This document shows positions 24,254 through 33,050 of a stretch of 59,853 nucleotides of DNA, piece after piece; within the stretch, counting starts at the first letter, position 1, and each line of letters begins with the position of its first letter. The stretch comes from JALYNX01 sp035292605 (lineage in GTDB: Bacteria > Actinomycetota > Acidimicrobiia > Spongiisociales > ZC4RG35): NCBI GenBank assembly GCA_035292605.1, contig DATDPT010000151.1, positions 1 to 59,853 of the forward strand, in the 5' to 3' direction. Under the pieces are notes generated by a model, which did not search any database, had not been told where the DNA came from, and saw nothing but the letters and a program-made list of their open reading frames with translations. A program made the position numbers and the translations under genes.

Positions 24254-25534
24254 ATGAACAAGACCACTATCGAGCGGATACACGCACGCCAGGTCCTCGA
24301 CTCCCGGGGTAATCCCACCGTGGAAGCCGAGGTTCTGACCGCTGGTGGCGGATTCGGGAGAGCCATCGTTCCCTCCGGGGCCTCGACCGGGGCCATGGAG
24401 GCGATCGAACTGCGTGACGGCGGTGAGCGATGGGGCGGCAAAGGGGTCACCCAGGCGGTGGCCAACATCCGAGAGGTGCTCGCCCCGGCCCTGATCGGGG
24501 TGGATGCCACCCGTCAGGAGCACATCGACCAGGCAATGCAGGACCTCGACGCTACCCCGAACAAGGCCAACCTGGGCGCCAACTCCATCCTCGCCGTCTC
24601 GATGGCGGTGTCCCGGGCGGCGGCGGCCACGCTCGGGCTGCCCCTCTACCGGTATCTGGGGGGTCCGGCGGCCAGGACCATGCCTGTCCCCTGTCTCAAC
24701 GTGCTCAACGGGGGGGTTCACGCCGCCAACTCTGTCGACATCCAGGAATTCATGGTGGTCCCCGGAGGGCTCCCCTCATTCTCTGAGGCACTGCGCGCCG
24801 GGGCCGAGGTCTATCAAGCCCTGAAGAGGGTGATTGGGGGCCGGGGCCTGGGCACCAATGTCGGTGACGAGGGCGGGTTCGCCCCCGACCTTCCTACCAA
24901 CGAGTCGGCTCTCGAGCTTCTGGTGGAGGCGATCGACGTCGCCGGTTACGAACTCGGTGACGAGATCGCACTCGCCCTCGATGTGGCCGCCACCGAGATC
25001 CACCGTGAAGGCCGCTACGAGCTGGACGGCCGCGACCTCTCCTCCGAGGAGATGGTGGCCTATCTGGCGGACCTGGTGGAGCGCTATCCGCTGGTCTCGG
25101 TGGAGGATGGGATGGCAGAGGACGACTGGGATGGTTGGAAGCAATTGACCAAGAAGGTGGGTCGCCGGGTCCAGCTCGTGGGCGACGACCTCTTCGTCAC
25201 CAACGAGGAGTTCCTGCGGAAAGGCATCGCGGAGGGGGCGGCAAACGCCATCCTGATCAAAGTGAATCAGATCGGCTCGGTTTCGGAGACGTTGCACACG
25301 ATGGGGACGGCGAGGAATGCCTCCTTCGGGATGATGGTGAGCCACCGGTCCGGTGAGACGGAGGACAGCTACATCTCACATCTCGCAGTGGCGACGAACG
25401 CCGGTCAGATCAAGTCCGGGGCCCCGGCGCGAGGAGAACGGACCGCCAAGTACAACCAGTTGTTGCGGATAGAGGAGAGTCTTGGAGTCGAGGCCAGGTT
25501 TGCGGGATGGTCGACCTTCCGAAGGTCCCGTTGA
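24254..25534 (+). CDS. eno: Enolase
   Basis: Glycolytic 2-phosphoglycerate dehydratase, 426 residues. Conserved parts seen: IHARQVLDSRGNPTVEAEV, SGASTGAMEAIELRDG, GDEGGFAPD, the metal ligands in ALDVAATE, SVEDGMAEDDWDGW and GDDLFVTN, the signature ILIKVNQIGSVSET with the catalytic Lys, and SHRSGETEDSYISHLAVA. Its 3' end overlaps the next gene (the ftsB-like start lies inside the last codons). Confidence 0.98.
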   Translation: MNKTTIERIHARQVLDSRGNPTVEAEVLTAGGGFGRAIVPSGASTGAMEAIELRDGGERWGGKGVTQAVANIREVLAPALIGVDATRQEHIDQAMQDLDATPNKANLGANSILAVSMAVSRAAAATLGLPLYRYLGGPAARTMPVPCLNVLNGGVHAANSVDIQEFMVVPGGLPSFSEALRAGAEVYQALKRVIGGRGLGTNVGDEGGFAPDLPTNESALELLVEAIDVAGYELGDEIALALDVAATEIHREGRYELDGRDLSSEEMVAYLADLVERYPLVSVEDGMAEDDWDGWKQLTKKVGRRVQLVGDDLFVTNEEFLRKGIAEGAANAILIKVNQIGSVSETLHTMGTARNASFGMMVSHRSGETEDSYISHLAVATNAGQIKSGAPARGERTAKYNQLLRIEESLGVEARFAGWSTFRRSR

Positions 25535-25926
25535 GGATGCGCAGCCGTTCCGGGGTGGCCTTGGTGACGCTTCTGTTCATCCTGATGGGCGCCGCCTTCC
25601 TCACCCAGGTGGTGCCCTATCGCCAGATCCTCGATTCCCGCCGCCAGGTCGAGGCGTCGCGGGATCAGCTCGCATCCCTCGAGGCCCAGAACGAGGTGCT
25701 AACGGCCGATGTGGAGGCCCTCAACACACCCGAAGAGATCGAACGGCTGGCCCGCGACAAGCTGGGGTACGTGCGCGAGGGCGAGGTTGCCTACGTCGTG
25801 CTCGACCCGCCGGGAGCCCAGGCTGTGCAGCCTGAGGTGTCTCAGCTCCCCGAGCTTCCCGACAAGACCTGGGTCGACCACATCTGGGATTTCATCACCG
25901 GGGGCGACCTAGATTCAATCGGGTGA
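25507..25926 (+). CDS. FtsB/DivIC-like septum formation initiator
   Basis: A bitopic cell-division protein of 139 residues: a short basic cytoplasmic end, one membrane helix (GVALVTLLFILMGAAFLTQVV, about 15-35), an extracytoplasmic coiled coil (RRQVEASRDQLASLEAQNEVLTADVEAL) and the conserved EIERLARDKLGYVREGEVAYVV. It should join FtsQ/FtsL at the septum. ATG 25507 overlaps eno by 28 bases; ATG 25537 (MRSRSGVAL) is an alternative. The gene order eno - this gene - DUF501 - ppx is conserved in actinobacteria. Confidence 0.9.
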   Translation: MVDLPKVPLRMRSRSGVALVTLLFILMGAAFLTQVVPYRQILDSRRQVEASRDQLASLEAQNEVLTADVEALNTPEEIERLARDKLGYVREGEVAYVVLDPPGAQAVQPEVSQLPELPDKTWVDHIWDFITGGDLDSIG

Positions 25927-26441
25927 GTGGAACGGATGACCGCGGGGTCATCGAGGCCCAGATCGGAAGACCGCTCCGCGCCGATTCCAAGACGGTTTCC
26001 CGATGTCACCTCGATCTTCCCGTGGTCGTCGAGGTGCCCCCCATCCTCGACGATGGCACCCCCTTTCCCACCCTCTATTGGCTCACCTGCCCTCTGGCAA
26101 CGACTCGAATCGGTCGTCTCGAAGGCGCCGGCGGAGTGAAGCGGATGGAGCAGAAGGCGGCGGCCGATCCCGAGTTCGGCCTAAGGCTGGAGGCAGCCCA
26201 TGACTCCTATGCCGCCCAACGTGACGCCCTGGTCCCCAGTGGGGCGTCACCGGCCCCCTCCGGCGGGGTGGGAGGCAGCATTGTCGGGGTGAAATGCCTG
26301 CACGCCCATTACGCCCACACCCGATCGGGTCGGACCAACCCAGTGGGCGAACTGGTCGCCTCCTGGATCGAGCCCCTCGATTGCCAGGTGCCATGCGTCA
26401 TGGATGGAGAGATCAACCCGGCCTGGGTGAGCAACCCATGA
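25923..26441 (+). CDS. DUF501 family protein
   Basis: A 172-residue protein recognised by its family core: IGRPLRADSKTVSRCHLDLPVVVEVPPIL, TPFPTLYWLTCPLA, IGRLEGAGGVKRMEQK, and the C-terminal VGVKCLHAHYAHTRSGRTNPVGELVASWI. Conserved Cys and His (CLHAHYAH) look like a possible metal site, but no function is established. The GTG start overlaps the preceding stop and its own stop overlaps the ppx start (ATGA), so it is tightly coupled in the eno-ftsB-DUF501-ppx operon. Confidence 0.93.
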   Translation: MSGTDDRGVIEAQIGRPLRADSKTVSRCHLDLPVVVEVPPILDDGTPFPTLYWLTCPLATTRIGRLEGAGGVKRMEQKAAADPEFGLRLEAAHDSYAAQRDALVPSGASPAPSGGVGGSIVGVKCLHAHYAHTRSGRTNPVGELVASWIEPLDCQVPCVMDGEINPAWVSNP

Positions 26442-27310
26442 TCGTGGGGGTGGTCGACATCGGGACCAACTCGATTCGGCTTCTGATCACCAACGGGACC
26501 GAAGATCTGGAGCGTTGGGAGGAGGTCACCGGCTTGGGGAGCGGGGTTGACAGCAGCGGGGTCCTATCTGAGTCCCGGATCGTCGAGACCTTGGTGGTCC
26601 TGAATCGATATGGGCGGTTGATGGAGGAGGCCGGGGTGTCGAAGCGAATGGCGATCGCGACGTCCGCTTCCCGGGATGCCGCCAACCGGGAAGGGTTTTT
26701 CGACCGCGTCGAGGAGATGATCGACGTCCGACCCACCTTGATCTCGGGTGAAGAGGAAGCCCGGTTCGCCTATCAGGGCGCGGTCCGGGGCTTCGAGGGT
26801 CCGACTCCGGTGGTCGTCTCCGACATCGGGGGCGGGAGCACAGAGTTCGTGACCGAAGCCAGCGGGGTCTCGATCGACATCGGCTCGGTTCGGATCACCG
26901 AACGAGCCATCCCGGACCGACCGGCCCCCCGCGACCAGGTCGCCGCGGCCCGGGCCACCATTGGACAAGAGTTCTCGAGTCTGCCGCCAATCGAGTTCGG
27001 CTCGTTGATCGGTGTAGCCGGGACCTGGACCAGCCTGGCGTCTGTGGCACGCGCCCTGCCTCGGGGCACCCCGGTTCACGGCCGTGAGGTCACCCGGGCC
27101 GAGGTGGGGAGGATCGTCGACATCATGGCCCAGCTCACCGTCGAGGAAACGGCGGATCTTCCCGGTCTGGACCCGAAACGGGCTCCGGTCATCCTCGGCG
27201 GGGTCCTGGTGGCCGAGGGGGTCATGGATGCTCTGAGCGCCGACAGGGCCATTGTCTCGGAGCATGACACCCTCGATGGTGTCGCCATGACTCTGTTGGC
27301 TTTACCCTGA
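26438..27310 (+). CDS. ppx: Exopolyphosphatase/guanosine pentaphosphatase family (Ppx/GppA)
   Basis: ASKHA-fold phosphatase of 290 residues that acts on polyphosphate or pppGpp. It shows VVDIGTNSIRLLI (phosphate loop 1), IATSASRDAANREGF, LISGEEEARFAYQGA, VVSDIGGGSTEFV (loop 2) and GVAGTWTSLASVA. It is the short actinobacterial form without the HD domain of E. coli Ppx. ATG 26438 overlaps the DUF501 stop. Which substrate dominates is not evident. Confidence 0.92.
   Translation: MIVGVVDIGTNSIRLLITNGTEDLERWEEVTGLGSGVDSSGVLSESRIVETLVVLNRYGRLMEEAGVSKRMAIATSASRDAANREGFFDRVEEMIDVRPTLISGEEEARFAYQGAVRGFEGPTPVVVSDIGGGSTEFVTEASGVSIDIGSVRITERAIPDRPAPRDQVAAARATIGQEFSSLPPIEFGSLIGVAGTWTSLASVARALPRGTPVHGREVTRAEVGRIVDIMAQLTVEETADLPGLDPKRAPVILGGVLVAEGVMDALSADRAIVSEHDTLDGVAMTLLALP
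27303..27308 (+). promoter_or_regulatory. -10-like TACCCT before the tRNA gene
   Basis: A TANNNT box overlapping the ppx stop, 14 bases before the mature tRNA 5' end. This distance suits a short tRNA leader. Confidence 0.3.
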
Positions 27311-27322
27311 CCCTTCACCCGA

Positions 27323-27410
27323 GCCCGGGTGGCGGAATGCAGACGCGAGGGGCTTAAACCCCCTTGAGCCGTTTCGGCTCGTGTGGGTTCGAATCCCACC
27401 CCGGGCACCA
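27323..27410 (+). tRNA. tRNA-Leu (anticodon TAA), CCA encoded
   Basis: The acceptor stem GCCCGGG (27323-27329) pairs with CCCGGGC (27400-27406), followed by discriminator A and encoded CCA. The anticodon stem AGGGG/CCCCT encloses loop CTTAAAC (27353-27359), with anticodon TAA at 27355-27357. A long variable arm GAGCCG-TTT-CGGCTC (27366-27380) marks a class II tRNA, and the T loop TTCGAAT is present. All arms pair. It decodes UUA, a rare codon in such a GC-rich genome. Confidence 0.97.
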
Positions 27411-27418
27411 GTCAGTCA

Positions 27419-28147
27419 TCAGGGAGCCATCGCCGAGGACGCCGACAGCCGGAGTTGTCCTGCCGTCTCCGCGGGCACTCCGAGATCGACCCTCATGTTG
27501 TCGGGTGACTCACCGGTGATGGTCGCTGTTATGACCAACGCGGCCAGATAGGACCCTTCGAGTGACGGATGGGAGTCGTCGGGGTCGTGGAGGCGGATTC
27601 CCGAGTTGGATTGCAGGGAGAGGAGCCATGCCTCGCCGGCCGGCGCCACCGGTTTGCCCAACAGCGCGGAGAGCTCGTCGTAGGTGGAGTTGATGGCGCG
27701 CTGCATCGTCCAGTAGGTGGAGTGACCGGTCTGGGCGAAGCCTGAACGGTGGCCCCAGGTTTCGAAGAGGATGAGTTGCGCCCCCGAGGATGCGGCTTGG
27801 GTTGCAAAGGCATTCGCCGCCGGGAACATGAGCTCATGTGCCGCGGTGGCGTCCGAGGGCACGGCTGACTGTTCCTGGATCACCACGTAGTCGAAGTCTC
27901 CGGACTTGATCCGTTCACCGGCCACACCGTCGCGCAGATGGTCGCGCAAACCGGCACCCCCCTTGGTCACCGACTCGACCTCGATTCGCATCCCCACCGA
28001 ATCGGCCAGCTCCGCCACCATCTGTGGAAGGTCGTTGTAGAAGGTGTAGCTGTTGCCGATGAAGAGGACCCTGGCATCGGGCTCCTGTGGTAGGCACCCG
28101 GCGAGGAGGGCTATAGCCAGCAGGAGGGCAACGGCTCGTTTCAACAC
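27419..28147 (-). CDS. SGNH/GDSL-type hydrolase lipoprotein
   Basis: A 242-residue secreted lipoprotein. The signal peptide MLKRAVALLLAIALLAGC ends in a lipobox Cys at 18. The catalytic Ser block is RVLFIGNSYTFYNDLPQ (GNS in place of GDS), followed by the Asn/Gly blocks (TKGGAGL, VVIQEQSAVP) and the C-terminal DDSHPS with the Asp-x-x-His pair. This matches DUF4886-like SGNH hydrolases that act on carbohydrate or acyl esters; the substrate is unknown. Start GTG 28147 is used (TTG 28144 is possible). The gene converges on the tRNA-Leu, ending 8 bases beyond it. Confidence 0.8.
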   Translation of the reverse strand: MLKRAVALLLAIALLAGCLPQEPDARVLFIGNSYTFYNDLPQMVAELADSVGMRIEVESVTKGGAGLRDHLRDGVAGERIKSGDFDYVVIQEQSAVPSDATAAHELMFPAANAFATQAASSGAQLILFETWGHRSGFAQTGHSTYWTMQRAINSTYDELSALLGKPVAPAGEAWLLSLQSNSGIRLHDPDDSHPSLEGSYLAALVITATITGESPDNMRVDLGVPAETAGQLRLSASSAMAP

Positions 28148-28203
28148 GGAGAGTGTGGCTTGGTCGCGGCAGCTATCTCAACTGGTTTGGTCGGTCAGAA
28201 AGG

Positions 28204-28262
28204 TCGTGGGACCCGGGCCGGTGGGTGGGGGAGGGGAGAGGAACCGGGCCCGGGCCCCACGA
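28204..28262. repeat. Long imperfect inverted repeat in a divergent intergenic region
   Basis: Arms 28204-28219 and 28247-28262 are complementary over 16 bases with a single mismatch (28211/28255), rich in CCCGGG. They enclose 27 purine-rich bases. The repeat lies between the starts of two divergent genes (28147 minus, 28410 plus), so it is not an end-of-gene terminator. It may be a regulator site, a 5'-UTR structure or a small-RNA end. The rest of 28148-28409 shows no gene I can support. Confidence 0.55.
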
Positions 28263-28409
28263 TGAACGAGGCCAGATCTATCTCCAAAAGGCACCACCTT
28301 CCCACACACAGATTCAACCCCGTGCCAAAAGTGTAATCCGACATCCTGTCGAGACGGGGGACGCCCGGAGCCCACGCCGACTCGGTTACCGTCATGCCCT
28401 GGACTTCCA

Positions 28410-31154
28410 ATGGCTGATTATCCATCCGAGTACGAGTTGGACATCGTGCTCCGCGACGGCGGCGGGGCCAGGGTGCGCCCGATCAAACCCGAGGACGCCG
28501 GGCTGATCCGTGACTTCTTCGAGACCCTCGGCCCCGAGTCGCGCTATTTCAGGTTCTTTCGGATCAAAGAGACGCTCGAACCAGAGGAAGTCGCGTTCTT
28601 CACCGAGGTCGACTACGCAGACCGGATGGCGCTGATCGCCCTGCTCGAGGGCAGGATGATCGCGGTGGCCCGTTACGACCGTGAGGGCCACGACGCCACC
28701 GCGGCCGAAGTGGCATTCGCTGTGGCCGACAAGCATCAGGGCCGGGGGGTGGGCACCCAACTCCTCCAACTGTTGACCAACCATGCCAGGTCGCACGGCA
28801 TCGAGCGGTTCCATGCCTACGTCCTGCCCGAGAACCGTCAAATGATGCGGTTGTTTCGCAACTCGGGCTACGAGATGACACGCACCATGGATGAAGGCGT
28901 GTTCACGGTCGATTTTCCCGTCGCCGAGAGCGAGGGCCTGCTCGAGGCGGAGTCGGAGCGCGAGAAACGCGCCGTGGCCGCCTCCCTGTTGCCGCTGTTC
29001 TTCCCCAGGTCGGTGGCGGTGATCGGGGCCTCGAGTGACCCCGCCTCGATAGGGGGCAGGTTGTTCCACAACATCCTCTCCACGGGGTTCACCGGCCCGC
29101 TCTATCCGGTCAATCCCAAGGCCAAGGTGATCAGCTCGGTGCACGCCTACTCGACGATCCTCGAAGTCCCCGATGAGGTTGATCTCGCCTACATCGTCGT
29201 GCCCCAGCCATTCGTGATCGACGTGGCACGTCAATGCGCCGAAGCGAGGGTGAGGGGAATCGTCGTCATCTCGGCCGGCTTCTCCGAGGTGGGCCCCGAG
29301 GGCGCCATCCTCGAACACGAACTGCTCGAGATCGTTCGCGACTCGGGAATGAGAATGGTCGGCCCCAACTGCATGGGCCTTTTGAACACGGTCTCATCGG
29401 TGCAGCTCAACGGGACCTTTGCCCCCGTCTATCCGCCGGCCGGGAACGTGGCGATGTCGAGCCAATCCGGTGCCCTCGGGATCGCCATCCTCGACTACGC
29501 CAGACGAGCCAACATCGGCATCTCCCAGTTCGTCTCGGTAGGCAACAAAGCCGATGTCAGCGGCAACGACCTGCTGCTCGCTTGGGAGGACGATCCTCAA
29601 ACCGACGTCATCACCCTCTATCTCGAGTCCTTCGGCAACCCCAAGAAGTTCTCCCGGATCGCGCGACGGATCGGTCGCCGCAAGCCGATCATCGCGGTCA
29701 AGTCGGGGAGGACCTCCTCCGGGAGTCGTGCCGCCTCGTCGCACACCGGCGCCCTGGCCTCTTCGGATGTGGCGGTCCAGGCCCTGTTCCGTCAGGCGGG
29801 AGTGATCCGGGTCGACACCATCGAGGAGCTGTTCTCAGCCGCCAGTCTTCTCGCCAATCAGCCGATTCCACTGGGCAACCGGGTTGGGGTCGTCTCCAAT
29901 GCCGGCGGCCCGGCGATTCTGGCGGCCGATGCTCTCGAAGCGATTGGCCTGGTGTTGCCCGAGTTGTCTCCGGAGCTCAGGGCCGAGATCGGGAGCCAGC
30001 TGCCGGCGGAGGCCTCCACCCGGAACCCGGTCGATCTGATCGCTTCCGGCGGGCCAACCGAGTTCGACCATGCGGTCTCGTTGCTCCTGGAGTCCGGCGA
30101 GGTGGACTCGGTGATGGTGATCTACGTCCCGACCTCTTCGGAGGGCGCGCAGGGGGTGGCCGCCGCCCTCAGCCGGTGTCAGGAGCGATACGACGGGGAA
30201 GTGACCCTGCTCTCGGTCTTCATGCACAGTGGGGATACGGCTCGCTATCTGGCTGGCGCCGAGGGTCGGCGCGCCATTCCCACCTACATGTTTCCCGAGG
30301 CTGCGGCTCACGCCCTCGCTCGAGCAGTGGCTCATGGGGTGTGGCGTCAGCGCGACCCCGGTACCGAGGCGCGGCTGGACGGCCATGAGGAGGCGGCGAT
30401 CAGGGCGATCATCGACGGTGCGCTGGAGAGGGTCCCTGCCACCGGGGCCTGGATGGAGCCCGAGCAGGTCGACGCGGTTCTCAACGCCGCGGGCTTACGG
30501 GTGCCGCGGTCGTCGGTCGCCCACTCGCCACAGGAAGCCGTCGATGCCGCAGCGGCGATAGGTGGGCCAGTGGTGGTCAAGGTGATCTCCGAGTCGGCCC
30601 TCCACAAGTCGGATGTCGGGGGAGTCGTGCTCGGAGTCCAAGGCGAAGAGGTGAGTGCTGCCTACGAGACCGTCACCAAAGCGGTGTTCGACGCGGACGG
30701 TGTGCTGGTCCAGGAGTTCGTCGCCGGCGGCCACGAGGTCTTGATCGGGATGACCCAGGACCCGAACTTCGGCCCCCTCGTCGGGTTCGGCCTCGGCGGC
30801 GTCTACGTCGAGCTTCTTCAAGACGTGGCGTTCCGGATTCACCCCCTCACCGATGTCGATGCAACGGAAATGATCAGGGAGACCAAGGGCTTTCGGCTCC
30901 TGCAGGGCTATCGCAACGCCGCCGAGGGCGATGTGGCGGAACTGGAGCGAGCCCTGCTCAGGGTCTCGGGTCTCATCAGTGTCGTGCCCGAGCTGGTCGA
31001 GATGGATCTCAACCCGGTGAAGGTGTTGCCTCCGGGCGAGGGCGTGGTCGTGGTCGATGCCAGGATGCGCATACAGCCGGTTCCCGAGAGACGTCATCCC
31101 CGGATGCGTGATTTGCCCGGGGCGCGAGGACATGTCCTGGAGGATCTCAGGTGA
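28410..31154 (+). CDS. GNAT acetyltransferase fused to ADP-forming acyl-CoA synthetase
   Basis: A 914-residue fusion. Residues ~15-175 are a GNAT domain with the acetyl-CoA loop ADKHQGRGVGTQLLQLL. From ~195 there is a CoA-binding Rossmann domain (FFPRSVAVIGASSDPASIGG), then the succinyl-CoA-ligase-like part with SSHTGALA, whose His445 is the phosphorylated His of true ADP-forming synthetases. The last ~230 residues are an ATP-grasp domain (GGPVVVKVISESALHKSDVGGV). E. coli PatZ has the opposite order (GNAT last) and has lost the synthetase His. Here the His is kept, so the protein could both make or use acyl-CoA and acetylate proteins. It overlaps modC by 8 bases, tail to tail. Confidence 0.9.
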   Translation: MADYPSEYELDIVLRDGGGARVRPIKPEDAGLIRDFFETLGPESRYFRFFRIKETLEPEEVAFFTEVDYADRMALIALLEGRMIAVARYDREGHDATAAEVAFAVADKHQGRGVGTQLLQLLTNHARSHGIERFHAYVLPENRQMMRLFRNSGYEMTRTMDEGVFTVDFPVAESEGLLEAESEREKRAVAASLLPLFFPRSVAVIGASSDPASIGGRLFHNILSTGFTGPLYPVNPKAKVISSVHAYSTILEVPDEVDLAYIVVPQPFVIDVARQCAEARVRGIVVISAGFSEVGPEGAILEHELLEIVRDSGMRMVGPNCMGLLNTVSSVQLNGTFAPVYPPAGNVAMSSQSGALGIAILDYARRANIGISQFVSVGNKADVSGNDLLLAWEDDPQTDVITLYLESFGNPKKFSRIARRIGRRKPIIAVKSGRTSSGSRAASSHTGALASSDVAVQALFRQAGVIRVDTIEELFSAASLLANQPIPLGNRVGVVSNAGGPAILAADALEAIGLVLPELSPELRAEIGSQLPAEASTRNPVDLIASGGPTEFDHAVSLLLESGEVDSVMVIYVPTSSEGAQGVAAALSRCQERYDGEVTLLSVFMHSGDTARYLAGAEGRRAIPTYMFPEAAAHALARAVAHGVWRQRDPGTEARLDGHEEAAIRAIIDGALERVPATGAWMEPEQVDAVLNAAGLRVPRSSVAHSPQEAVDAAAAIGGPVVVKVISESALHKSDVGGVVLGVQGEEVSAAYETVTKAVFDADGVLVQEFVAGGHEVLIGMTQDPNFGPLVGFGLGGVYVELLQDVAFRIHPLTDVDATEMIRETKGFRLLQGYRNAAEGDVAELERALLRVSGLISVVPELVEMDLNPVKVLPPGEGVVVVDARMRIQPVPERRHPRMRDLPGARGHVLEDLR

Positions 31155-32247
31155 TGGGGTCGGTGGAGGGGTAGTCCGACTCGACACCGATCTCGGTGGC
31201 CTTTATCGAGACCCAAACCGGGGCCCCCTTCGTCAGCTCGAGATCTCGGACCGCCTCTCGAGTCACCTCGACGGTGAGGGCGAGGGGATCCTCCACCTGG
31301 AGACGAGCCCGGTCCCCGAGGAGCTCGACGAGCGTGACCGAGGTCTCCCAGGTATTGCGGGCGCTTCCCTCGGGCCGTCCTCGGTGCAGCGAGATGGTGC
31401 GGGGGTGGATGGTGACCAGCACCGGGCCTTCGAGCCCGTGGTCCGCGATTTGGAGCCGGCTGGCGCCGATCTGCACCGTCCCGTCACGAGCCATTCCGGA
31501 CAGCAGGTTGGATCCGGCTAGGTCCGCGATGTATGGCGTGCGGGGCCGGAGCCGGATGTCGTCGGCCGATCCAACCTGGGTGACCCTTCCCTCCTCGATG
31601 ACGTGGATGACATCGGCCAGGAGGAATGCCTCACTCGGGTCGTGGGTGATGAGTAGCCGGGGACCGGGAAACTGTGTGAGGTGGTCGGCGAGGACCCGTC
31701 GCAGCCGGGCCCTGGTAGCGACGTCGAGGGCTGAGAGTGGCTCGTCCAGGAGAACGAGATCCGGCTCGATCGCCAAGGCCCGTGCCAGGGCCACCCTTTG
31801 CGCCTGACCTCCCGAGAGTTGACCGGGCCTTCTCTCCGCCAGATCGTCGAGGGCCAGTCTCTTCATCCAAAGAGCGGCCCGTTCCAGGGCCGGTTTCCTT
31901 CCCATCCCATGGCTGCGCGGTCCGAAAGCGACGTTCTCCGCAACGGTCAAGTGGGGAAAAAGGACATAGTCCTGGAAGACCACGCCGACCCGTCTTTCTT
32001 CGGGGGGAACGAACCGGCCCCTTTCGGAGTCGTCCAGGGTCCTTCCGTTGAGCACGATCTGCCCGCCGTCGACGGGAATGAGCCCCGCCAGGGCGGCCAC
32101 GGCGGTCGACTTTCCCGCCCCATTCGGCCCGAGCAACGCAACGGTGCGTCCGCGGGGGATGGCGATCGAGATCTCCAGTGTGAACTCCGAGCTGCGGCGA
32201 ATGGTGAAGCTGGCGTCGAGACCTTGGTCGCTTGGCTGGTGGGTCAC
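31147..32247 (-). CDS. modC: Molybdate/tungstate ABC transporter ATP-binding protein
   Basis: The ATPase has Walker A LLGPNGAGKST, signature LSGGQAQRVALARAL and Walker B LVLLDEPLSALD, and the C-terminal ~100 residues form a TOBE-type oxyanion-binding region (PVLVTIHPRTISLHRGRP, TVEVTREAVRDL), as in ModC/CysA. ATP hydrolysis drives the ModB channel. GTG 32247 overlaps the modB stop (GTGA) and is preferred over GTG 32259. Molybdate is inferred from the ModA and ModB neighbours. Confidence 0.9.
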   Translation of the reverse strand: MTHQPSDQGLDASFTIRRSSEFTLEISIAIPRGRTVALLGPNGAGKSTAVAALAGLIPVDGGQIVLNGRTLDDSERGRFVPPEERRVGVVFQDYVLFPHLTVAENVAFGPRSHGMGRKPALERAALWMKRLALDDLAERRPGQLSGGQAQRVALARALAIEPDLVLLDEPLSALDVATRARLRRVLADHLTQFPGPRLLITHDPSEAFLLADVIHVIEEGRVTQVGSADDIRLRPRTPYIADLAGSNLLSGMARDGTVQIGASRLQIADHGLEGPVLVTIHPRTISLHRGRPEGSARNTWETSVTLVELLGDRARLQVEDPLALTVEVTREAVRDLELTKGAPVWVSIKATEIGVESDYPSTDPIT

Positions 32248-33050
32248 AGCGCCCTCCACCAGCGGTCCCGGAGGGCGATGAGGACGGCGAGAGACACCGC
32301 CACCATGACCAGGCTGATCGCCACCGCGACGTCCCGGTTGCTTTCAAGGGAGACGAACACCGCCAGGGGCAGGGTCTGAGTGCGGCCTTGCAGGTTGCCG
32401 GCGAAGGTGATGGTCGCGCCGAACTCGCCGAATGCCCTGGCCCAGGTGAGGACGAGACCTGCCAACAGCGAGGGCGCGATCAGGGGGAGGGTGACCCGTC
32501 GCATCACGGTCCATCTGCCGGCACCGAGGGTGGAGGCGGCCCCCTCGAAGCGGGGATCCAGGTTGCGCAGGGCACCTTCCACGGTGATCACCAGGAACGG
32601 CATGGCAACAAAGGTGGTGGCGATCACCACTCCCCAGGTGGAAAAGGGCAGCACCAGCCCGGTGGCCGCGTTCAACGGCTCTCCTATCAGCCCTCGGCGG
32701 CCCAGGGCGAATAGGAGTGCCGCCCCACCGACGACGGGGGGCAGCACCAGAGGCAGCGTGATCAGGGCGCGCAAGATGGATCGGCCCGGGAAATCGGTGC
32801 GTGCCAGCACCCAGGCCAAGGGCACGCCCAGGACCGCCGAGATGGCGGTGGCGGTCAACGATGTGACGACGGACAGCCGGAGGGCGTCGATCACAACCGG
32901 GCTCGAGGCCAGCTCAGGCAGGTTCCCCCACGGGACCCTGGCCAGCAACCCGACCAGGGGAATCACAAAGACTGAGAGGCCGATGAGCCCGAGGGCGATC
33001 AGCAACGCAGGCGGCCGGTGAGCGCGTTTCCGCGGGGTGGTCTCACTCAC
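32244..33050 (-). CDS. modB: Molybdate ABC transporter permease
   Basis: A 268-residue inner-membrane subunit with about six helices. The ABC contact loop is WARAFGEFGATITFAGNLQGRTQTLPLAVF, a close match to ModB, and VLPPVVGGAALLFALGRRG is also typical. GTG 33050 overlaps the modA stop (GTGA). It is the middle gene of the modABC transcript. Confidence 0.92.
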   Translation of the reverse strand: MSETTPRKRAHRPPALLIALGLIGLSVFVIPLVGLLARVPWGNLPELASSPVVIDALRLSVVTSLTATAISAVLGVPLAWVLARTDFPGRSILRALITLPLVLPPVVGGAALLFALGRRGLIGEPLNAATGLVLPFSTWGVVIATTFVAMPFLVITVEGALRNLDPRFEGAASTLGAGRWTVMRRVTLPLIAPSLLAGLVLTWARAFGEFGATITFAGNLQGRTQTLPLAVFVSLESNRDVAVAISLVMVAVSLAVLIALRDRWWRAL

